A stretch of DNA of 17,844 nucleotides, from contig CAJJTI010000025.1 of the NCBI GenBank assembly GCA_905194705.1, positions 1 through 17,844 on the forward strand, read 5' to 3'. The first letter of the stretch is position 1. The number at the start of each line of letters is the position of its first letter. Below the pieces are notes generated by a model. That model ran no database searches. It was not told the DNA's origin and was given only the letters and a program-made list of their open reading frames with translations. The position numbers were made by a program, and so were the translations under genes. This document shows, in pieces, positions 14,926-17,844 of this stretch. This DNA comes from an uncultured Solobacterium sp. (lineage in GTDB: Bacteria > Bacillota_I > Bacilli_A > Erysipelotrichales > Erysipelotrichaceae).

Positions 14926-15878
14926 ATGAAAGTATTGGAAATTATTTTGCCCGTACTGGTGATGATCCTTCTGGGTATGGCCTGCAAGAGGCTGAAACTG
15001 CTGGATCAGAATGGAATTAACAATATGAAGCTTCTGGTGACCCAGATCATGCTTCCTGTGGCAATTTTCCATGCCCTTGCTACGGCAGAATATAATAAAG
15101 AAACTGGAATTCTGGTTGGAATCATGTTTGTAATGCTGGTTGTTTCCTTTAGCATCGGTTTTTTACTCCGTCCGCTTATGCCGGCAGAGCGTTACCGGAA
15201 ATATCTGCCCTTTATGGTCAGTGTATACGAAGGCGGTTCCATGGCCTATCCTTTATATACCAGCCTTTGCGGAGCGGAGAACCTTTCCCAGATCGCTGTG
15301 CTGGATATTGCAGGTCTTCTGTTTGGCTTCAGCGTCTATATGGGAATGCTCGGACAGGTGGAAAACGGGGAAAAGATCGATCCGGGAAAACTGTTTTCCA
15401 GTGCAATACGTACACCGGCGTTTATTGCAAGTGTGTTGGGAATCATTGCCGGACTTACCGGTGTGGTGCAGAAGCTTCTTGCCGGACCGTTTGCAGGTAC
15501 CTATACAAGTGTGGAGAACATTCTCACCACTTCCATAACCTCAGTTATTCTGCTGGTGGTAGGATTCAGCATTGAATTTGATAAGAAACTTCTTTCCCCA
15601 TGTATCAGGACCATTGTACATGGGGAAAGACCATTGTACTTCGTATTCTTCTTCAGGCAGTCATGATCGGGGGAGTGCTGCTGGCAATACATTACATAGT
15701 GGGAGATCATCTGCTTTTGAACCTTGCAGTGATCAGCTACATGTCCGCTCCAGCCACATTCAGTATGCAGACCTTCCTGAAGAGTGAGGATGGAAGCGCT
15801 TATGTTTCCACCACCAATTCTCTGTATTGCCTGGTATCCATACTGGTGTATGTGGTCATGGCATTTGTAGTTTATTGA
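14926..15878 (+). pseudogene. AEC (auxin efflux carrier) family transporter, disrupted by a 20-bp insertion
   Basis: The first frame encodes about 225 residues of a polytopic AEC-family permease beginning MKVLEIILPVLVMILLG. It has repeated hydrophobic helices and the family features MLPVAIFHALA and YEGGSMAYPLY. Members export or import small organic acids such as malate, or similar solutes. After KKLLSPCIRTIV the frame shifts and stops at 15666. The missing C-terminal helices (LRILLQAVMIGGVLLAIHY to VVYVVMAFVVY-type residues) are intact in another frame up to 15878. Removing 20 bp at 15620-15639 rejoins both into a 310-residue protein, a normal family length. ATG 14926 is preferred over the GTG nine bases upstream; its ribosome binding site is weak. 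It is convergent with the kinase/regulator pair. Confidence 0.85.
15592..15639 (+). repeat. Inverted and direct repeats at the frameshift in the AEC gene
   Basis: CTTTCCCCATGT (15592-15603) and its exact complement ACATGGGGAAAG (15618-15629) flank a 14-base loop. GACCATTGTAC occurs at 15609-15619 and again at 15629-15639. The extra 20 bases (15620-15639) therefore consist of an inverted copy of nearby sequence plus a repeat of the 11-mer. Confidence 0.9.
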
Positions 15879-15885
15879 TGCAGAA

Positions 15886-15940
15886 AAAGAAAGCTTCAGA
15901 CAGTATCATTTTTGATATTGTTCTGCAGCTTTCTTTTTTT
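15886..15940. terminator. Bidirectional terminator between AEC gene and histidine kinase
   Basis: A long hairpin has an outer stem AAAGAAAGCT / AGCTTTCTTT and an inner stem ACAGTATCA / TGATATTGT around a TTTT loop. Seven T follow on the plus strand, and TTTCTTTTTC follows on the minus strand. It lies downstream of both convergent units. Confidence 0.85.
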
Positions 15941-16044
15941 GTTGGATTCAGGGAAAATATACTGCAAAGTGGGGCGTGCAGATTGCGGGAATGATTTTTC
16001 AGATACGCTCCAGAGTGTGTCTGCATGAAACCTCTCTGCTTTGC

Positions 16045-17394
16045 TTATGGATGAGAAACGGCTGTTTTCTGTATGCGCAACATAATTTTTGCAGTAAAAA
16101 CACCATTTTCATAAGTGAAGCTGCTGTCTCCTCCGTTTTTTTCTGCAATGTGGCGGACAGACTGGATTCCCACTCCGTTTCCGGGACGCTTGGACGACTG
16201 GAAAATATGATTTTTCTCCTGTATTTTCCCTTCAAAGGTATTTTCCACCTGGATCAGGAGAAGGTGCTTATGATGAAGGTAAACCTCTGCATGGATTCTC
16301 CTGTTGAAAGGCTTTGCTTTCAGGCTGGCTTCCAGAGCATTTTCCAGAAGGTTGGAGAGAACCAGGCACATATCGATCTGGTCTATGGAAATGTGGGCTG
16401 GCAGAGCTGCATTTGCCTGGAAAGGAATGTTCTCCCGTTTTGCCAGAGCGGCATAATGGCTGATCACGCTGTCAGCCGCCTGGTTTTCACAAAAATGCAG
16501 GTTGTAGTCTGGGATTTTACTGTTTGCATTGGAAAGATATTCTTTTATTTTTTCCAGATCTCCCTTTTCCGCAAGGGAAGAAAGCTGCAAAAAGTGATGG
16601 CGGATATCGTGTCGTGCCTGCCTTGCCTCCTCTATGGCAGAGCAAAGGTTCTCATATCGTGCCTGCTGAAGGGAGAGAAAATGATTTTCCTGCTGAAGCC
16701 TTGCATTTTTATTCAGGCTGTTGGCCATCATAAGAAACATTGTGTAAAACAGCATGAGAATCACAAGAAGCACCAGGCTGATCACAATGTAGCCCTGCAA
16801 AATACGTCCGGTATACAGAGTTCCCTCATATTTGGGAATCATAAACAGGTTCAGACCTATAAAAATCAGTGGCAGTATCCAGAAAACATACCAGGTCTGG
16901 GCTAAATTTTCGTCATCGATCATAGTGCGGGCTGCATGGGAGGCCGGGTACCAGGCGGCAGCAACGAACAGCAGACATATTACATTGTAAAAAATTCCGG
17001 CATTGGTGTGAAACCAGAGTTCTGTTTCCGGAAGTCCAAGTCTTTCTGCCACAATGGCATTCACTGCTCTGGAAAGGCTGTTTACGCAGGCAAAGACCGC
17101 ACATATTGCCAGAAAAATGCTGCCGGATTTCCAGATAGAGATATTCAGGCTTTTGTGATAGATCAGCATCAGTACCAGCAAAGTGGGAAAAAGCACTGAG
17201 CTGGTAGGAACGTTAAGAAAGTAACAAAATCCTCCTTCCAGGAGACAGATCCCTGCCAGAAGAGGTGCAAGCCATGCAGCCAGCCTGCCAGGCGGTTGTT
17301 TCAGATAGGTCTGCACCGGCAGATAAGCCAGGAGCAGACCGGGAATCATTACCGTAAGCTCCAGAACAGGTCTTAATATAGTATTCATATTCAA
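16045..17394 (-). CDS. GHKL-family sensor histidine kinase (AgrC/LytTR-system type)
   Basis: This is a 449-residue membrane sensor. The N-terminal half has about six hydrophobic segments (residues about 8-25, 40-60, 66-80, 91-108, 133-149, 168-185 and 199-224). A coiled linker (228-256) follows, then the phosphoacceptor region QARHDIRHHF with H262 as likely phosphorylated residue. The GHKL ATPase part has an N-box NLLENALEA (348-356) and G-box PGNGVGI (404-410). Such kinases pass phosphate to LytTR regulators in response to peptide or metabolite signals. The start overlaps the regulator stop as ATGA, so they are coupled. There is no signal-peptide gene next to it, so this is not a complete agr-like locus. 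It converges on the AEC transporter gene, whose solute or product it may sense (inference). Confidence 0.9.
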   Translation of the reverse strand: MNMNTILRPVLELTVMIPGLLLAYLPVQTYLKQPPGRLAAWLAPLLAGICLLEGGFCYFLNVPTSSVLFPTLLVLMLIYHKSLNISIWKSGSIFLAICAVFACVNSLSRAVNAIVAERLGLPETELWFHTNAGIFYNVICLLFVAAAWYPASHAARTMIDDENLAQTWYVFWILPLIFIGLNLFMIPKYEGTLYTGRILQGYIVISLVLLVILMLFYTMFLMMANSLNKNARLQQENHFLSLQQARYENLCSAIEEARQARHDIRHHFLQLSSLAEKGDLEKIKEYLSNANSKIPDYNLHFCENQAADSVISHYAALAKRENIPFQANAALPAHISIDQIDMCLVLSNLLENALEASLKAKPFNRRIHAEVYLHHKHLLLIQVENTFEGKIQEKNHIFQSSKRPGNGVGIQSVRHIAEKNGGDSSFTYENGVFTAKIMLRIQKTAVSHP

Positions 17395-17843
17395 TGTCCC
17401 CTTTGAAACAGAAAATCCATAAAAGTCTGTCTTGCATTTTTAACCAGCTTCCGGCTGACGGAAATCCGGGTTTCATCGTCCAGGATAAACAGGGCTCCAT
17501 CAAAATCAACAGCATGATCCAGATTGATCACAACGCCTCTGCTGCAAAGATAAAATCTTGGATCCATTTTCAGGGATGCAGTAAAGGCTTCGAAGGACTG
17601 GCGGGTGATCAGTTCTTTGCCGCCAGTGGTGTGAATATGGATCATATGGGAAAAATGTTCTGCGTATATAATATGTCGAAACGGAACCTGCACATTGCTT
17701 CCATTTACTTTTATATCTATGTATTTTCCGGAATCCGGGATCCGGGAAAGAACCTCATCGATCAGGTCTGAAATCTCATTTTCGGGATATGGCTTCACAA
17801 GGTAGTGCATGGCACGGACCTTGAACCCATCCAGAGCATGATC
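17391..17843 (-). CDS. LytTR-family response regulator, 5' end off the window
   Basis: The frame is open to the right edge, so the N-terminal receiver domain is mostly missing. What remains starts DHALDGFKVRAMHYLVKPY, the last receiver strand with the conserved K-P. It is followed by a LytTR DNA-binding domain: KYIDIKVNGSNVQVP, then IIYAEHFSHMIHIHT, then FYLCSRGVVINLDHAVDF, then ISVSRKL. LytTR proteins bind pairs of direct repeats upstream of target promoters. The stop overlaps the kinase start by four bases (ATGA), the usual two-component arrangement. An internal ATG at 17810 lies within the receiver and is not a plausible start. Confidence 0.9.
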   Translation of the reverse strand, partial: DHALDGFKVRAMHYLVKPYPENEISDLIDEVLSRIPDSGKYIDIKVNGSNVQVPFRHIIYAEHFSHMIHIHTTGGKELITRQSFEAFTASLKMDPRFYLCSRGVVINLDHAVDFDGALFILDDETRISVSRKLVKNARQTFMDFLFQRGH

Positions 17844-17844
17844 C

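Noticed and set aside
15140..15575. Two plus-strand open frames overlapping the AEC gene
   Set aside because: They lie in the other frames of a gene with clear membrane helices and show unnatural Arg/Cys/Ser-rich composition.
15976..16905. 309-codon open frame on the plus strand
   Set aside because: It is entirely antisense to the histidine kinase, which has full family motifs; the translation has no recognisable domain and is rich in Cys, Phe and His as expected of a shadow frame.
16936..17771. Plus-strand open frames over the kinase and LytTR genes
   Set aside because: They are antisense shadows; the minus-strand frames carry the recognisable domains and the ATGA overlap.

Overview
The window appears to join two compositionally different pieces of Bacillota DNA. 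Positions 1 to about 14,300 are very AT-rich, with A/T-ending codons and strong AAGGAGG-type ribosome binding sites. They carry a comFA-comFC-secA-prfB block, which points to a low-GC Firmicute, perhaps an Erysipelotrichaceae-like gut bacterium (inference). From about 14,400-14,500 to the end, the DNA is visibly richer in G and C and uses codons such as CTG, GGA and ATC. Its gene types (AEC transporter, GHKL sensor kinase with LytTR regulator) fit a Lachnospiraceae-like genome. The change is abrupt and lies in a gene-free stretch, so it is either a horizontal-transfer boundary or an assembly join.

Layout from left to right. At the left edge (minus strand) are the start of a small membrane protein and a MmcQ/YjbR-family gene broken by an in-frame TAA. 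Next come an iron-containing alcohol dehydrogenase (minus) and, divergent from it, a three-gene ABC importer: lipoprotein, permease and ATPase (plus). The two units share a short intergenic region with an inverted repeat. A bidirectional terminator at 4,778-4,801 separates the importer from a long minus-strand cluster. Read 5' to 3', that cluster is comFA, comFC, secA, prfB, a giant RluA-fusion gene, and an AlkD-like DNA glycosylase. Upstream of comFA lies an unreported-looking 56-codon gene with its own terminator and a palindromic operator-like site.

The most striking gene is the 1,076-residue protein at 5,466-8,696. A complete-looking RluA-family pseudouridine synthase is joined in one reading frame to a membrane segment, a stalk of Ig-like repeats and a C-terminal phage-tail-type lysozyme domain. 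It would place an RNA-modifying enzyme and a cell-wall hydrolase on opposite faces of the membrane in one polypeptide, unless an internal start separates the two halves.

The right part holds a small acidic protein of unknown function and an AEC-family transporter gene. The transporter is broken by a 20-bp insertion that looks copied from a nearby inverted sequence. A strong bidirectional terminator follows, then a LytTR response regulator / GHKL histidine kinase pair on the minus strand, with the regulator running off the right edge. prfB carries the classical +1 programmed frameshift (CTT TGA C) but lacks an obvious internal Shine-Dalgarno stimulator.
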